Assembly: GCA_963677245.1 (NCBI GenBank)
Contig: OY781921.1
Location: 1,612,001 to 1,676,000, forward strand
From: Saccharicrinis sp963677245
GTDB taxonomy: Bacteria; Bacteroidota; Bacteroidia; Bacteroidales; Marinilabiliaceae
Length of the DNA stretch: 64,000 nt
Reading direction: 5' to 3'
Shown one piece after another: positions 54,184 through 64,000 of the stretch; position 1 is the first letter of the stretch; every line of letters begins with the position of its first letter. The notes below the pieces were generated by a model. That model had not been told where the DNA came from. It was given only the letters and a program-made list of their open reading frames with translations, and did no database searches. The position numbers and the translations under genes are program-made.

Positions 54184-56175
54184 ATGAGATTCTATGGTAT
54201 TCTAATATTGTCTTTCTTTATATTTCCTTTTATTTATGCTGAGGAAATCACCTGGCTCTCGAATCTGGAAAAAATAAGTATTGCCAAAAAACTAAAATAT
54301 TTAGAAGACAAAAAAGGTAATATTAATTACAAAGAAATCAGTTCACCTGAATTCCTTTCTCAATTTAAACAATCAGATAGTGATATTTTAAACTTTGGAT
54401 TCACAAAATCTATTTATTGGCTAAACTTTACATTTGATAACCCAACTCAGGAAAAGCTAATATTAGAAATTGCGCATGCTTGTTTACCTATTTGCGAATT
54501 CTATTATAAAAATGACTCTGGGCGAGTAGTAAAACAAATTGCCGGCTACAACATTCCCGTTAAAGAAAGAGTAAAGGCTCACCACTTTCAGGCATTTAAC
54601 CTACCTCCTGGTAAAAGAAACTATTACGTAAGGCTCCTATCCAATACTCACCCACTTCCCGTAGTAATTTACAAAGAATCAGCGTACGACATAAAAAACT
54701 ACAAACAGCGGCTAACCTATGGTATTTACATGGGAATTATGCTATTTGTAATCATCACTAATCTATTCTTTTTCTTTTCATTAAAAAATCGCATTTACCT
54801 ATTTTATGCCATCGTTGTTTTTATATACAGTTGCTATGCCTTAATTGTATTGGATGGTATTATCCTCTACCTCATCCCGAATATAGATTTGATGTTTTGG
54901 TATTTAACCGTACCCACTATTGGTGTTGCAGTTCAAACCATTTATTGTGTTTATTTTCTGGAAGTATACAAATACGTGCCTAATCATTATAAAGTTGTAA
55001 GGTATATAATTGTGTATTTCTTTATTTATATTTTTTTCCGATTCACTCTGCCACTGGAAGCTGCGTTGTCTATTAATACCATGCATGCTTTGTTATCCTT
55101 TTTTATCATGGGATACCTTGGATTTGTCACTGGTAAGAAAGGAAATAAAATGGGTTATTATTTTTCCAGTGCCTACATTATTTATTTTTTATTAGTTCTT
55201 ACCGAAGCTATTTACATCCAAACAGGAAAGCCGGGTTACCTATTTGGAATGAGTCATGTGGCACTGGCCACAATGATTGAAGCACTCATCTTATTTTTCT
55301 TATTATCAAAAAGAACTGAATGGGAAAAAAGTAGAGAAGAAAAGGAAAAATTAGATGTACAGGTAAAATTAATGGATAGCCTGAAAGAAAATGAGAAAAT
55401 CATTAAGCATCAGAATACCTTGCTTGAAGAGGAAGTGAATAAAAGAACAGAGAACTTAAATGAGCTCAACGAAGAACTTAAAGAGGCCATTGCCACGAAA
55501 GACAAATTCTTTTCTATCATTGCCCACGATTTAAAATCTCCATTTAATGCACTAATTGGATTGTCTGAAATTCTGATTAATGATTATGAAGAGCATAGCG
55601 AGAAAGATAAAATGAGATATATCCAAATGATTAAGCATGGATTAGTAAGCAGTCATGACTTACTCGAAAACCTACTCATATGGTCTAAATCTCAAGGGAA
55701 TAAAATCAAATTCTCGCCAAGTACTTTTACCATTAATGAGGTAATAAAAGAGTCTTGTTTTATATTAGAAGAACTGTATACAAAGAAAGACATTGAAGTT
55801 CAAAAGGATCTTCAAAAAGAGATTTCGGTGTATGCCGATAAAAACATGCTACTTACTATTGTTCGCAACTTATTATCCAATGCCATTAAATTTACGCCGC
55901 AAAAAGGTCGTATTTACATCAATGCTGAAAACATTAATCATGCTGGAGGCATCAAAATTTCTGTATCCGACACGGGTGTGGGAATGAATGAAGAACAAAT
56001 ATCAAAATTATTCACTTTATCAACAAACGTTACAACAGTAGGAACCAATAGTGAAAAAGGTTCCGGTCTTGGTTTATTGATTTGTAAAGAATTTGTTGAA
56101 AAGCACAATGGTAATATTGGCGTGGAGAGTACTCCTGGAGAAGGATCAACATTCTATTTTACATTACCCAAATAA
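54184..56175 (+). CDS. 7TMR-DISM sensor histidine kinase
   Basis: 663 residues. Signal peptide about 1-19, periplasmic 7TMR-DISMED2 jelly roll (about 30-165), seven transmembrane segments (about 175-375), a coiled coil (about 380-440), then HisKA with H448 (IIAHDLKSPFN) and HATPase with RNLLSNAIKFT, DTGVGM and GSGLGLLICKEF. The extracellular DISMED2 fold is thought to bind carbohydrates or other small ligands. No response regulator gene is adjacent, so its partner is unknown. Proximity to glycan genes suggests, but does not prove, a glycan signal. Confidence 0.88.
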   Translation: MRFYGILILSFFIFPFIYAEEITWLSNLEKISIAKKLKYLEDKKGNINYKEISSPEFLSQFKQSDSDILNFGFTKSIYWLNFTFDNPTQEKLILEIAHACLPICEFYYKNDSGRVVKQIAGYNIPVKERVKAHHFQAFNLPPGKRNYYVRLLSNTHPLPVVIYKESAYDIKNYKQRLTYGIYMGIMLFVIITNLFFFFSLKNRIYLFYAIVVFIYSCYALIVLDGIILYLIPNIDLMFWYLTVPTIGVAVQTIYCVYFLEVYKYVPNHYKVVRYIIVYFFIYIFFRFTLPLEAALSINTMHALLSFFIMGYLGFVTGKKGNKMGYYFSSAYIIYFLLVLTEAIYIQTGKPGYLFGMSHVALATMIEALILFFLLSKRTEWEKSREEKEKLDVQVKLMDSLKENEKIIKHQNTLLEEEVNKRTENLNELNEELKEAIATKDKFFSIIAHDLKSPFNALIGLSEILINDYEEHSEKDKMRYIQMIKHGLVSSHDLLENLLIWSKSQGNKIKFSPSTFTINEVIKESCFILEELYTKKDIEVQKDLQKEISVYADKNMLLTIVRNLLSNAIKFTPQKGRIYINAENINHAGGIKISVSDTGVGMNEEQISKLFTLSTNVTTVGTNSEKGSGLGLLICKEFVEKHNGNIGVESTPGEGSTFYFTLPK

Positions 56176-56228
56176 AAAAGAGGCTATTCCCAAGCGAACA
56201 ACCTCTAAATATATTAATGATCTACAAC

Positions 56229-58175
56229 TTATTTTTGATTTGTAAAAATAACAGCTCCATTAGGTTGAATGGTCAACTCCACTTTGCCATTACTATTTAA
56301 CTTTACAGTCTGCAAATAAGAAGTCAAATCTTTTTTATCTGCGTATTTTTTCACTTGTTTACCCGCTAGCATAGGTAATGAAACATTCAATTTTATTGCT
56401 TCTTTTTGAGCATTAGCTCCAACAACAAACCAATCGGTTCTATGACGACGAGCCAAAACACAATATTTACCTGGGTATCCATCAATAAAAACTGTTTCAT
56501 CCCAGGTTGTTGGCACCTTTTTCATAAAATCAATTTCAAATGCAGGCACATCGTGTAAATTATTAGGTGCAATGGCAAATACCTGAACCGGATTTTGAAA
56601 TAACACAGCTGTAGCCAACTGGAACACATCACTTGTTCTGCGGTAATTGCCTCCATCATTTGTTCTGTTATGACGTTTATTAAGCAATACCGGACCAAAT
56701 TCCATACAGCCAACAGCATTTCTGATAAATGGATGTAAACAAGCGTTATTAGCCTCCATATCATTTGCATGCTGTTGAAAAATTAAATTTTCGGAAGCTA
56801 ACACAGCTTCGCTTCCCACATAGTTTGGATACATTCTCTCCCAACCTCGAGGCAAAGTACAACCATGAAAAATAATCATGAGTCCATATTCATTAGCTTC
56901 AGAAAGAATATCTTCATATAGTTGCATCGTTGTTTGTTTATCTCCTCCAAAGAAGTCAACTTTTAAACCTTTTACTCCCAAACTTTGCAGCCATTTCATT
57001 TCTTCTTTACGAGCAACAGAAGTATTCATTCTATGTCTTGGCCCCTGTGGTGCATCATTCCAGAAACCATTGGAATTATACCACATAAACACATCCACTC
57101 CTTTTGAATGCGCATATTTAATTAATTCCGGAACACGGTCGTAACCAATTTGCTTATCCCATAAACCATCGATCAATACATACTCATATCCTAAATCTGA
57201 GGCTAAATCAATATAAGCCATCTGATCTTTATAATTCAAACTGTTATCCTGCCACATGATCCAGCTCCAGGTAGATCGGCCAAACTTATAAGTCTGTGAT
57301 GCTTCATAAAGCGGTGTAACTAAATCAAAAGGAACCGTTGTTTCTACAATAGGCTTTAAATTATCTGCAACTGTAATTGTTCTCCAAGGTGTAGATCCAG
57401 GAAGTGCAATACTAGGTTGAGCATCTCCAATACCTCTGTTTTCATCAGGATGTGGAAATGCAATACTATACAATCCATCCTTTGTTCCTTCGCTTAAACG
57501 CGAGCCACAATAAGCACTACTTACTCCTGTTTCTGAGACTAACACCCAACCATCATTTCCAATATGAAACAAGGATGGAAAAGTATATCCCAATCCATAT
57601 TTTGAATGTTCTCCCAAAGCTTCATCCTGCACATATTCTTCCTCATAACTAGGTTTGGTGTGATGCCAACCAATACCCGGTGTAGCTTGAGGTGTTAAAA
57701 AGGTTGTAGTTTGCTTTGGAAAATTAAAACCCGTCAATTCCTTCTCTATGGTACAATTGGATGTATATTCATATTGAAAAAACAGGTATCTGATAGCAAT
57801 ATCGTTGTTACTAACTCTAACGACCAAATCTATTTTTTGATCCTTATCGTTTAAATAAGATACAACCAATTCATTAGCACGATAGTTAACATAGGATGTT
57901 TTGATACGATCCAATGTATACTGTTCGTTTATTTCATTTTCTGAGGTTCCAGCTTCTTTTAGATTCTGTGAAAAATCACCAACGCTGGTAACGACACCCA
58001 AAGGAGACTCTTCCAACATAATGGCTCCGTCATAATTAACGGAATAAGAAATTTTTCCTGCATCCAGATTTACAGATAATAAAAGTTTGTTATCCGGACT
58101 TGTTAGTATATGTTTTTGTGCAGAAAGAAAGACTGCGAACAAACATAAGATTTGTAATAAAAAGATTCTTTTCAT
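56229..58175 (-). CDS. Glycoside hydrolase family 97, retaining type
   Basis: 648 residues with a signal peptide (about 1-19). The N-terminal beta-super-sandwich (about 20-280), the (beta/alpha)8 barrel (about 295-560) and the C-terminal beta domain match GH97. GH97 splits into inverting alpha-glucosidases and retaining alpha-galactosidases. Here GLKVDFFGGD places an Asp at 407 and ASENLI a Glu at 462, the same 55-residue separation as the nucleophile and acid/base of the retaining alpha-galactosidase type, so an alpha-galactosidase (or related) activity is favoured. No sorting domain; likely periplasmic. Confidence 0.85.
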   Translation of the reverse strand: MKRIFLLQILCLFAVFLSAQKHILTSPDNKLLLSVNLDAGKISYSVNYDGAIMLEESPLGVVTSVGDFSQNLKEAGTSENEINEQYTLDRIKTSYVNYRANELVVSYLNDKDQKIDLVVRVSNNDIAIRYLFFQYEYTSNCTIEKELTGFNFPKQTTTFLTPQATPGIGWHHTKPSYEEEYVQDEALGEHSKYGLGYTFPSLFHIGNDGWVLVSETGVSSAYCGSRLSEGTKDGLYSIAFPHPDENRGIGDAQPSIALPGSTPWRTITVADNLKPIVETTVPFDLVTPLYEASQTYKFGRSTWSWIMWQDNSLNYKDQMAYIDLASDLGYEYVLIDGLWDKQIGYDRVPELIKYAHSKGVDVFMWYNSNGFWNDAPQGPRHRMNTSVARKEEMKWLQSLGVKGLKVDFFGGDKQTTMQLYEDILSEANEYGLMIIFHGCTLPRGWERMYPNYVGSEAVLASENLIFQQHANDMEANNACLHPFIRNAVGCMEFGPVLLNKRHNRTNDGGNYRRTSDVFQLATAVLFQNPVQVFAIAPNNLHDVPAFEIDFMKKVPTTWDETVFIDGYPGKYCVLARRHRTDWFVVGANAQKEAIKLNVSLPMLAGKQVKKYADKKDLTSYLQTVKLNSNGKVELTIQPNGAVIFTNQK

Positions 58176-58282
58176 AGTGTATTTATATTATTATATGAGA
58201 TTTAAACACAAATAATTTAGAAACTGCAAATATATATGGTTCTATGAGAAGTTCTTTGATATTAATCATCAACTAATTTTAA

Positions 58283-58312
58283 TAAAAAAAGCCGAAGGTG
58301 AATTCCTTCGGC
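58283..58312 (-). terminator. Terminator after the first GH127 gene
   Basis: GCCGAAGG (58291-58298) pairs with CCTTCGGC (58305-58312) over a 6-nt loop. Read on the minus strand it is followed by seven T. It lies about 30 bp after the stop of the 1164-residue GH127 gene. Confidence 0.88.
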
Positions 58313-58340
58313 TATATCGCATAAATATTATTGTTTTAGA

Positions 58341-61300
58341 TTATGGCACTAATACCTTATGACTAACAGGTACATTGTTTACTAATACTTGTACTATTTT
58401 CACTCCTTTTGACAGGTCTGAAATGATAAAGTCAGGCTGATCAACCTTTTGATTAAACAACATCTGACCACTCACATCAAATACTTTAATTGTGCTGTTT
58501 TCAGGTAAGCCCTTAAGATATATAGAATGATCCTTTGAGTAAACATTCCAGGTATAATCTTCTTTAGCTGTTCTAACATCAGTTGTTAGAGGCTCTAACA
58601 GTCTCACATAAAACAATCCTCCCACCAGATTGCTAGTATTAATCGCTTCAAACTTAACTGTTATTGATGTTTTTCCATCAGTCATGGAAGTTGGAATAGG
58701 ATATTCTACATTTACAAAATCATTCACATTCCATTTACCAACAATGTTTTCATTGGTAAGTAAAGCTCCATCTATATAGATGTTAAACGATCTGCTCCCT
58801 CCTTCATTACCCCAGTATCTCACCATCAACGATAAATCAGTTTTTCCTTCTGTTCCAAGAGTATAGCTAACAAAACCACCATTACTCGCATCTCTCCAAA
58901 ACTCATTTTGCCAATTACCAGTATTTGAATTTAAGATCTCCATCTGATGATCAGCCTCTGGCTGTTGTTCTCCTGGCGCTACTTCATCTACTGTTCTTGC
59001 CTGAAGCTCAAGAGCTGCTTGCTCGACTGCTGCTAGACTATCTAAAACATCTTGATATTGATCCTGACTTAAAGCTAACCAATACATCATATAACGAGAA
59101 TCATGTATATTATAAAAAGGTTCCAGAATTAAAGATTTATCTTCTTGATTCGGGAAGAGTTCTTCTGCGGTAAAATGTAAAGGGCTTCCTTCAACTGGTA
59201 ATATTTTTGAAGTTAAATCAACTCTATCGCTTACAAAAATCGGCGCTTCATCTTGCGGTAATAAACTACCATTTGCAATATGTCCCCAACGGCTATCATC
59301 TGCAACTAACCCTGCTAAATCTTCGGTTCCTGTTTTAGCGCCTAACAAAACTGGCCCATGCATTATCGCAACATATGAAGAAACATTAGGAAGCTCCTCC
59401 AAGGTATTTTGCATAGGTAAAATAATATGCACAGAATCCTCATTACTCCAAGTTCTGTTAATGGATATATATGATTGTGGTGTAGAAACAATATCTACAG
59501 TATCTGTATTCACAACAACTTTTAGTGTTCCTTCAGCTACCCATTTAGGTGATCGTATCTTTAGATTTAAATCTGTAGGTACATCAGTTGAAAAGTATAA
59601 TCTTGTTTTTTCCTCTTCTGGGAAAGATGTTTCCTGACGGACAGTAACTCCTTTTTCTTCCCAAGATAACTCTGATGCAACAAATAAGTTTACATACAAC
59701 GAATCATTTACATGCGTATAAATCACTTCTCCATATTTTCCATGATTTTCCATTCCGGTACCTACACAACACCACATAGCTTGATTAGGAGAAGAATAAA
59801 CACGATAATGCTGCGGACGGGCCGGAGTAAAATAGACGTAACCTCCATGCTCCGGATGTTGCGTAGATAAAATATGATTGTACATGGCTCTTTCATAGTA
59901 ATCCATATATTTAGCTTCCGGCTTTACCCTAAAAAGGTTTTCAGTAAGCTTTAACATATTATTGGTATTACATGATTCCGGTCCTTCTATATCATTAATA
60001 TAGTCTGTGCATGCAGAAGCTTGTGGAAAATATTCCTTTCTACTATTTCCACCCAAAGCCAATGTTCTCTCCTCCGTTACTGTCGTCCAGAAAAACTCAC
60101 CGGCATTTACATAGTTCGTTTCTTCAGACAATTCTGCTATTCTTTGAAATCCAACAGCTTTAGGAACCTGCGTATTGGCATGCATATTATCTAAATTATC
60201 AACCTCGACGGCCATACTATTTAACAGGTCTTTATGAGAAAAACGTTTTGCAGCATCCAAATATTTAGTATTTCCAGTCATCTGATAAGCATCTGCCAGC
60301 ACCTCATTCATACCTCCATGCTCTACATCCAGCATCGTTTCCATTTGAGTATCTGACAACGCAGAAGTGATATCAATTGCCCAATCACAGAAAGAAAGAA
60401 ATACTGTTTTTGCTAACTCATTGTTTCCATACAACCAGGCATCTCTCAAACCTGCATAAGTTTTATGCACATTATACCACGGTACCCAAGCGGAATAGTA
60501 ACTGGAAAAATTACCCCTTTTAAAGGTAGACCAAACCGAGCTACTACTTGGCACACCTCCAACGTATCCAACTCCCCACGATGAATTATTAATAGCATTT
60601 GCATCCTGACAAGCTTTGAGCTCTGTTACCATATAATCCATTAAATCTTTACATTCTGTATTTCCTGTGGCCGCATAATGAATTGCCATTGCAGATAAAT
60701 AATGACCACCTATATGACCATCCAAATCAATCCAGTTTGAGTAACTGGTCGCTTTGGCTGCCAGCCCTGCTTCTTTAAGATAAGGTGCTAGCAAACGATC
60801 TACATCATAGTTCAATAAATGCTCGATATTTAAATCCATCGCATGTTTAAAAGAACCTTCTAAAAGCGTTATATCACTTAATGGAAATTCATTGGTATAC
60901 AGCTTATCTTGTTGTCCTCCTTCAGCAGGAACTGCTACATTGTAATTAATTGTATAAGTTTGTTCTGTTTCTCCATCTAATGCCTGAATGGTTATCATAG
61001 AACTTCCAGAACCTGTTGATACATCAATTTCTTCTGCTCCCGTAATAGTTACTCCATCTACGGTTGGTGTGATAGCAGGTGTAACACTTGTTGTTCCTTG
61101 TGGCAATGTAGCAGTGTAAACATAAGTATCTGTATCAAAAGATGCATCGAGAAAACCAATACTTAATGTAATATTTTTGGCAGTAGCCACATCAGACACT
61201 TCAGTTAAAGTAAAGCCATCAAACTTAAAGAAACCTGCATCTCCACTTGTAGTGTGTGAAAAATCATAAGCTTCTGACGTTCCTTTTCCACTGACTTTTA

Positions 61301-61835
61301 TACCAATCGTTAAAGTACCATCTGTTACTTGTTGAACTACAGAAAGACTATAAAACGGTCCGTTTTCAGCAGCTGATTCTCCATATCCGGCAAATGAATA
61401 TTGTTCTGTTGCTCCTAAAATTGATAAATTCGCTTCGGAATAAGCAGCATTAGATTCTGCTCCATACAGTTTTGAAACTGTCGTTTCTCCAGAACTAGCA
61501 AATAATCTCTGATTAGTTAAACGATTCGTACTCACCGTCACTAATGCAGAAACCAGATAATTTCCTGAGGGTAAACCTGTAATCTCCTGCGAAAACTCAA
61601 CATCTCCAATACTTGCGTTCCAAAGGCCATTAATATAGGATCCATCTTTGGTTGCATCTCCATCTGTATTTGGACCTAACCAAGCATAACCGTCTGCGCC
61701 AATCCATGTCCAACCATTTGTATTTCCTGTTTCAAAACTGGGATTGGTAATACTGGAGGTATAGTCTGTTTGTCCAATTAAAGCCCCACTGATACTTGTA
61801 AACAAAACAAGCATAATCCATAGATTTTTTTTCAT
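58341..61835 (-). CDS. Multimodular GH127 beta-L-arabinofuranosidase-like enzyme with T9SS tail
   Basis: 1164 residues. Signal peptide about 1-21. The N-terminal jelly-roll module (ITNPSFETGNTNGWTW) and a cadherin-like module are homologous to those of the two large T9SS proteins. The GH127/DUF1680 (alpha/alpha)6 core spans about 318-880 with the zinc and nucleophile residues: Glu and Cys in GPESCNTNNML and the Cys pair in MWCCVGTG. An extra beta domain (about 980-1080, CBM6-like) and a por sorting domain (about 1085-1164) follow. It likely removes arabinofuranose from a polysaccharide on the cell surface or outside. Confidence 0.85.
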   Translation of the reverse strand: MKKNLWIMLVLFTSISGALIGQTDYTSSITNPSFETGNTNGWTWIGADGYAWLGPNTDGDATKDGSYINGLWNASIGDVEFSQEITGLPSGNYLVSALVTVSTNRLTNQRLFASSGETTVSKLYGAESNAAYSEANLSILGATEQYSFAGYGESAAENGPFYSLSVVQQVTDGTLTIGIKVSGKGTSEAYDFSHTTSGDAGFFKFDGFTLTEVSDVATAKNITLSIGFLDASFDTDTYVYTATLPQGTTSVTPAITPTVDGVTITGAEEIDVSTGSGSSMITIQALDGETEQTYTINYNVAVPAEGGQQDKLYTNEFPLSDITLLEGSFKHAMDLNIEHLLNYDVDRLLAPYLKEAGLAAKATSYSNWIDLDGHIGGHYLSAMAIHYAATGNTECKDLMDYMVTELKACQDANAINNSSWGVGYVGGVPSSSSVWSTFKRGNFSSYYSAWVPWYNVHKTYAGLRDAWLYGNNELAKTVFLSFCDWAIDITSALSDTQMETMLDVEHGGMNEVLADAYQMTGNTKYLDAAKRFSHKDLLNSMAVEVDNLDNMHANTQVPKAVGFQRIAELSEETNYVNAGEFFWTTVTEERTLALGGNSRKEYFPQASACTDYINDIEGPESCNTNNMLKLTENLFRVKPEAKYMDYYERAMYNHILSTQHPEHGGYVYFTPARPQHYRVYSSPNQAMWCCVGTGMENHGKYGEVIYTHVNDSLYVNLFVASELSWEEKGVTVRQETSFPEEEKTRLYFSTDVPTDLNLKIRSPKWVAEGTLKVVVNTDTVDIVSTPQSYISINRTWSNEDSVHIILPMQNTLEELPNVSSYVAIMHGPVLLGAKTGTEDLAGLVADDSRWGHIANGSLLPQDEAPIFVSDRVDLTSKILPVEGSPLHFTAEELFPNQEDKSLILEPFYNIHDSRYMMYWLALSQDQYQDVLDSLAAVEQAALELQARTVDEVAPGEQQPEADHQMEILNSNTGNWQNEFWRDASNGGFVSYTLGTEGKTDLSLMVRYWGNEGGSRSFNIYIDGALLTNENIVGKWNVNDFVNVEYPIPTSMTDGKTSITVKFEAINTSNLVGGLFYVRLLEPLTTDVRTAKEDYTWNVYSKDHSIYLKGLPENSTIKVFDVSGQMLFNQKVDQPDFIISDLSKGVKIVQVLVNNVPVSHKVLVP

Positions 61836-61941
61836 GAATTCTTAATTTATAGATTGATTATATTATAATAAGCTGGTTTATTCTTTCATTTTTATACTAC
61901 TTATAAGTTAAATTTTAAGGGTTCTTCTTACGTTTTATAAT

Positions 61942-63912
61942 TTAATTAAATGGTAACCAAACTTTTAATTTTGAAGCACCTCTGTTATTCCATAAATAAT
62001 ATGGTATGGCTTCCAACACCTTTTCACTCTTTGCATTTTCCCCTATAATAGTAGTTGTTCCTCCAAATAGTTTTTGATTTTGTAATGTTTTTAGTTGTAC
62101 TTCTTGATTTAAGGAAATATTATCTATCTCAGGATTATCTGCACCTTCTAAACAATATACAATAGGACCACGCTCCAAAGCTATTTTACCTCTATCTTCC
62201 TCTACTAAATTATTTGCTTTAACTTTTTTAATATCCATTGGTAAATACATGGTAATTTTATCTCCTTTTGACCACTCCCGATTAATAACAGCATACCCCT
62301 TATCTACCTGATATTTTACTCTCTCACCATTCACAAATAATGCTATTTCTTTTCGTGATGGATTTTCATAAGCGTACAAATCACCTGGAACAGGTCTATC
62401 GATTGCCCATCCTGGTATCCTAATGTAAAATGCCAATGGTGCTTTTTGTTCCGGATTTATCTTGATATCAACTCTTCCATCCCATGGATAAGCTGTTTCT
62501 TGCTTTATTTTAAAAATAGATGATTTAAACTCCTGTTCGAATTCACTTGAAACAAATAAATTAACAAAGAGCTTATCATCCTGATTTGCATAAATATAAC
62601 CTGGAACAGAAGGAATAAAACGGCATAAGTTAGTTGGGCAACAAGAACAATCAAACCAAGGTTGACGTGTTAACGTTTCCATGCTATTAAACTTGTATTC
62701 CAAATCACACGACAAAGGGTTTGGATAAAAGAAGCTCTTACCATCAAGGCCAATACCCGAAAGTACATTATTATATAAACTTCGCTCTAAAACATCAATA
62801 TATTTTGAATCTCCATAAAGCAAAAACATTCTGTAATTCCAGTATACATTTGCAATGGCTGCACAAGTTTCGTTGTAAGCAGTCAGGTTTGGCAATTCGT
62901 AATTATCACCAAAAGCCTCCCCATCATGTCGGGCTCCTAAACCTCCAGTTATATAGAACTTTTTATACACCATATTTTCCCATATGGCATTAATGGCTTT
63001 TTTGTATGCCTCATCATTATATAAAGCAGCAATATCTGTCATTCCTGCATACATATATGCAGCTCTAACTGCATGTCCAACTGCCTCATCCTGCTCCACA
63101 ACAGGCTTGTGCGATTGTGTATAAGCTTCGTGCTGCACATTTGTGCTGTCCCCCCTGGCATCTAAAAAATGTTTGGCCAAATCTAAATACTCCTGCTTTT
63201 TAGTTATCAGGTAAAGCTTAACCAAACCAGTTTCTACAATTTGATGCCCGGGAAAATCTTTGTTGCTTCCTTTTCTAAAAACACTTACTAATAAATCTGC
63301 ATTTTTAGTGGCAATATCTAAAAAGTTAGATTTACCTGTAGCTAAATAATGTGCAGCAGCCGCTTCGTACATATGACCGGCATTGTACAGTTCATGACTT
63401 CTGTTCAAGTTTTGCCATCTCCCCCCTGGAGGACACCAAAACGAAGGAGAATAAGTGGTATCTATAGTTTTATAGGTTGTTAAATAACCATCATCTTCCT
63501 GACCTATACTAATAATATCAATAATAGAATCCATATAAGCACCTATAGCCGGATCAGGATTGGTAGTTAATGAATAAGCAGCTCCTTCAATAACTTTATA
63601 CACATCGGAATCATCAAACACCATTTTACCTTTTACCTTACCCTCCATCTTACCTCCGGCAATCAGGAAATTATCCATACGACCATTCTCTTCACATTTA
63701 GCAAAAGAAGATGGAATGGTTACTGTTTTATTGGTTTCTATACGTTCCGACCATAATTGATCCTGTATTTTTACTTTACTAAAAAGAACTCCTTTTATAG
63801 GATAATTGCCTGCAACTGTTGATTCTTTATCAGAGTTAACTTTTCTCTGACAACAGATTAATAAAACTACCATACCCAGCAATAGAGGTACAAATACTTT
63901 CCTTGAATACAT
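61942..63912 (-). CDS. GH127 beta-L-arabinofuranosidase-like lipoprotein
   Basis: 656 residues. A lipoprotein signal LLLGMVVLLICC places the lipidated Cys at 20 or 21. The GH127 core follows with the diagnostic ETC zinc site (NETCAAIANVYWN) and DCSCCPTNLCR nucleophile and zinc cysteines, closer to the canonical beta-L-arabinofuranosidase than the neighbouring gene. Zn ligands Glu, Cys, Cys, Cys are all present. It is about 100 bp upstream of the other GH127 gene on the same strand, so they are likely one operon. A free lipoprotein and a secreted form suggest stepwise degradation. Confidence 0.87.
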   Translation of the reverse strand: MYSRKVFVPLLLGMVVLLICCQRKVNSDKESTVAGNYPIKGVLFSKVKIQDQLWSERIETNKTVTIPSSFAKCEENGRMDNFLIAGGKMEGKVKGKMVFDDSDVYKVIEGAAYSLTTNPDPAIGAYMDSIIDIISIGQEDDGYLTTYKTIDTTYSPSFWCPPGGRWQNLNRSHELYNAGHMYEAAAAHYLATGKSNFLDIATKNADLLVSVFRKGSNKDFPGHQIVETGLVKLYLITKKQEYLDLAKHFLDARGDSTNVQHEAYTQSHKPVVEQDEAVGHAVRAAYMYAGMTDIAALYNDEAYKKAINAIWENMVYKKFYITGGLGARHDGEAFGDNYELPNLTAYNETCAAIANVYWNYRMFLLYGDSKYIDVLERSLYNNVLSGIGLDGKSFFYPNPLSCDLEYKFNSMETLTRQPWFDCSCCPTNLCRFIPSVPGYIYANQDDKLFVNLFVSSEFEQEFKSSIFKIKQETAYPWDGRVDIKINPEQKAPLAFYIRIPGWAIDRPVPGDLYAYENPSRKEIALFVNGERVKYQVDKGYAVINREWSKGDKITMYLPMDIKKVKANNLVEEDRGKIALERGPIVYCLEGADNPEIDNISLNQEVQLKTLQNQKLFGGTTTIIGENAKSEKVLEAIPYYLWNNRGASKLKVWLPFN

Positions 63913-64000
63913 ATCTCTTTTATTATCTTTTAAAAATACTAGAATTGAAAATCTTATATATCATCATTTTGAGAAGATACTATAACAAATCCTACAAAAT

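Overview
This window comes from a marine-type Bacteroidota chromosome, most likely order Marinilabiliales or a close relative (an inference from gene content, not a database match). Supporting signs are: the gene order tRNA-Tyr/Gly/Thr, tuf, tRNA-Trp, secE, nusG, rplK, rplA, rplJ, rplL, rpoB; promoters of the Bacteroidota type (TTTG, about 20 bp, TAnnTTTG); Por/type IX secretion C-terminal sorting domains; GH97 and GH127 polysaccharide enzymes; and exosortase N.

Layout. 1-10.3 kb is a minus-strand housekeeping block: rpoB (cut by the left edge), four ribosomal protein genes, nusG, secE, four tRNA genes, tuf, hpf, a XerC-type recombinase and rpsU. 10.5-15.4 kb holds mixed minus-strand genes: an HhH protein, an SNF-family Na+ symporter, a tandem UspA protein, an orphan HNH protein and an unknown small protein. 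15.5-20.9 kb is a plus-strand exosortase-N module: a membrane protein and a winged-helix regulator in one operon, a VIT-domain protein with a PEP-type C-terminal anchor, and the exosortase. A 26-bp palindromic operator/promoter is repeated upstream of the small operon and of the VIT gene. 21-29.6 kb is a complete phosphate-uptake locus (porin, pstS, pstC, pstA, pstB, phoU, phoR-like kinase). Its porin and pstS genes are preceded by arrays of TTAAC/GTAAC boxes at an exact 11-bp period, which I read as Pho boxes.

29.7-31.2 kb is an IS110-family element with a structured non-coding region upstream of its transposase (candidate bridge RNA). 31.2-38.7 kb carries ion-transport genes (SLC12-like cotransporter, CorA, MscS) and a secreted LRR protein. 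39-64 kb is a secretion and polysaccharide region: two large tandem paralogous T9SS proteins, a GNAT-nitrilase fusion, a T9SS protein with an HExxH peptidase-like module inserted in a carbohydrate-binding-like domain, an IS1182-type element with a perfect 8-bp target duplication at the stop codon of an M90/SEC-C gene, a 7TMR-DISM histidine kinase, a GH97 enzyme and two GH127 enzymes.

The least described parts are the XrtN module with its shared operator, the 11-bp-period Pho-box arrays, the inserted metallopeptidase-like module and a possible ~70-nt small RNA at 20.9 kb. No CRISPR array, rRNA or complete prophage was seen.
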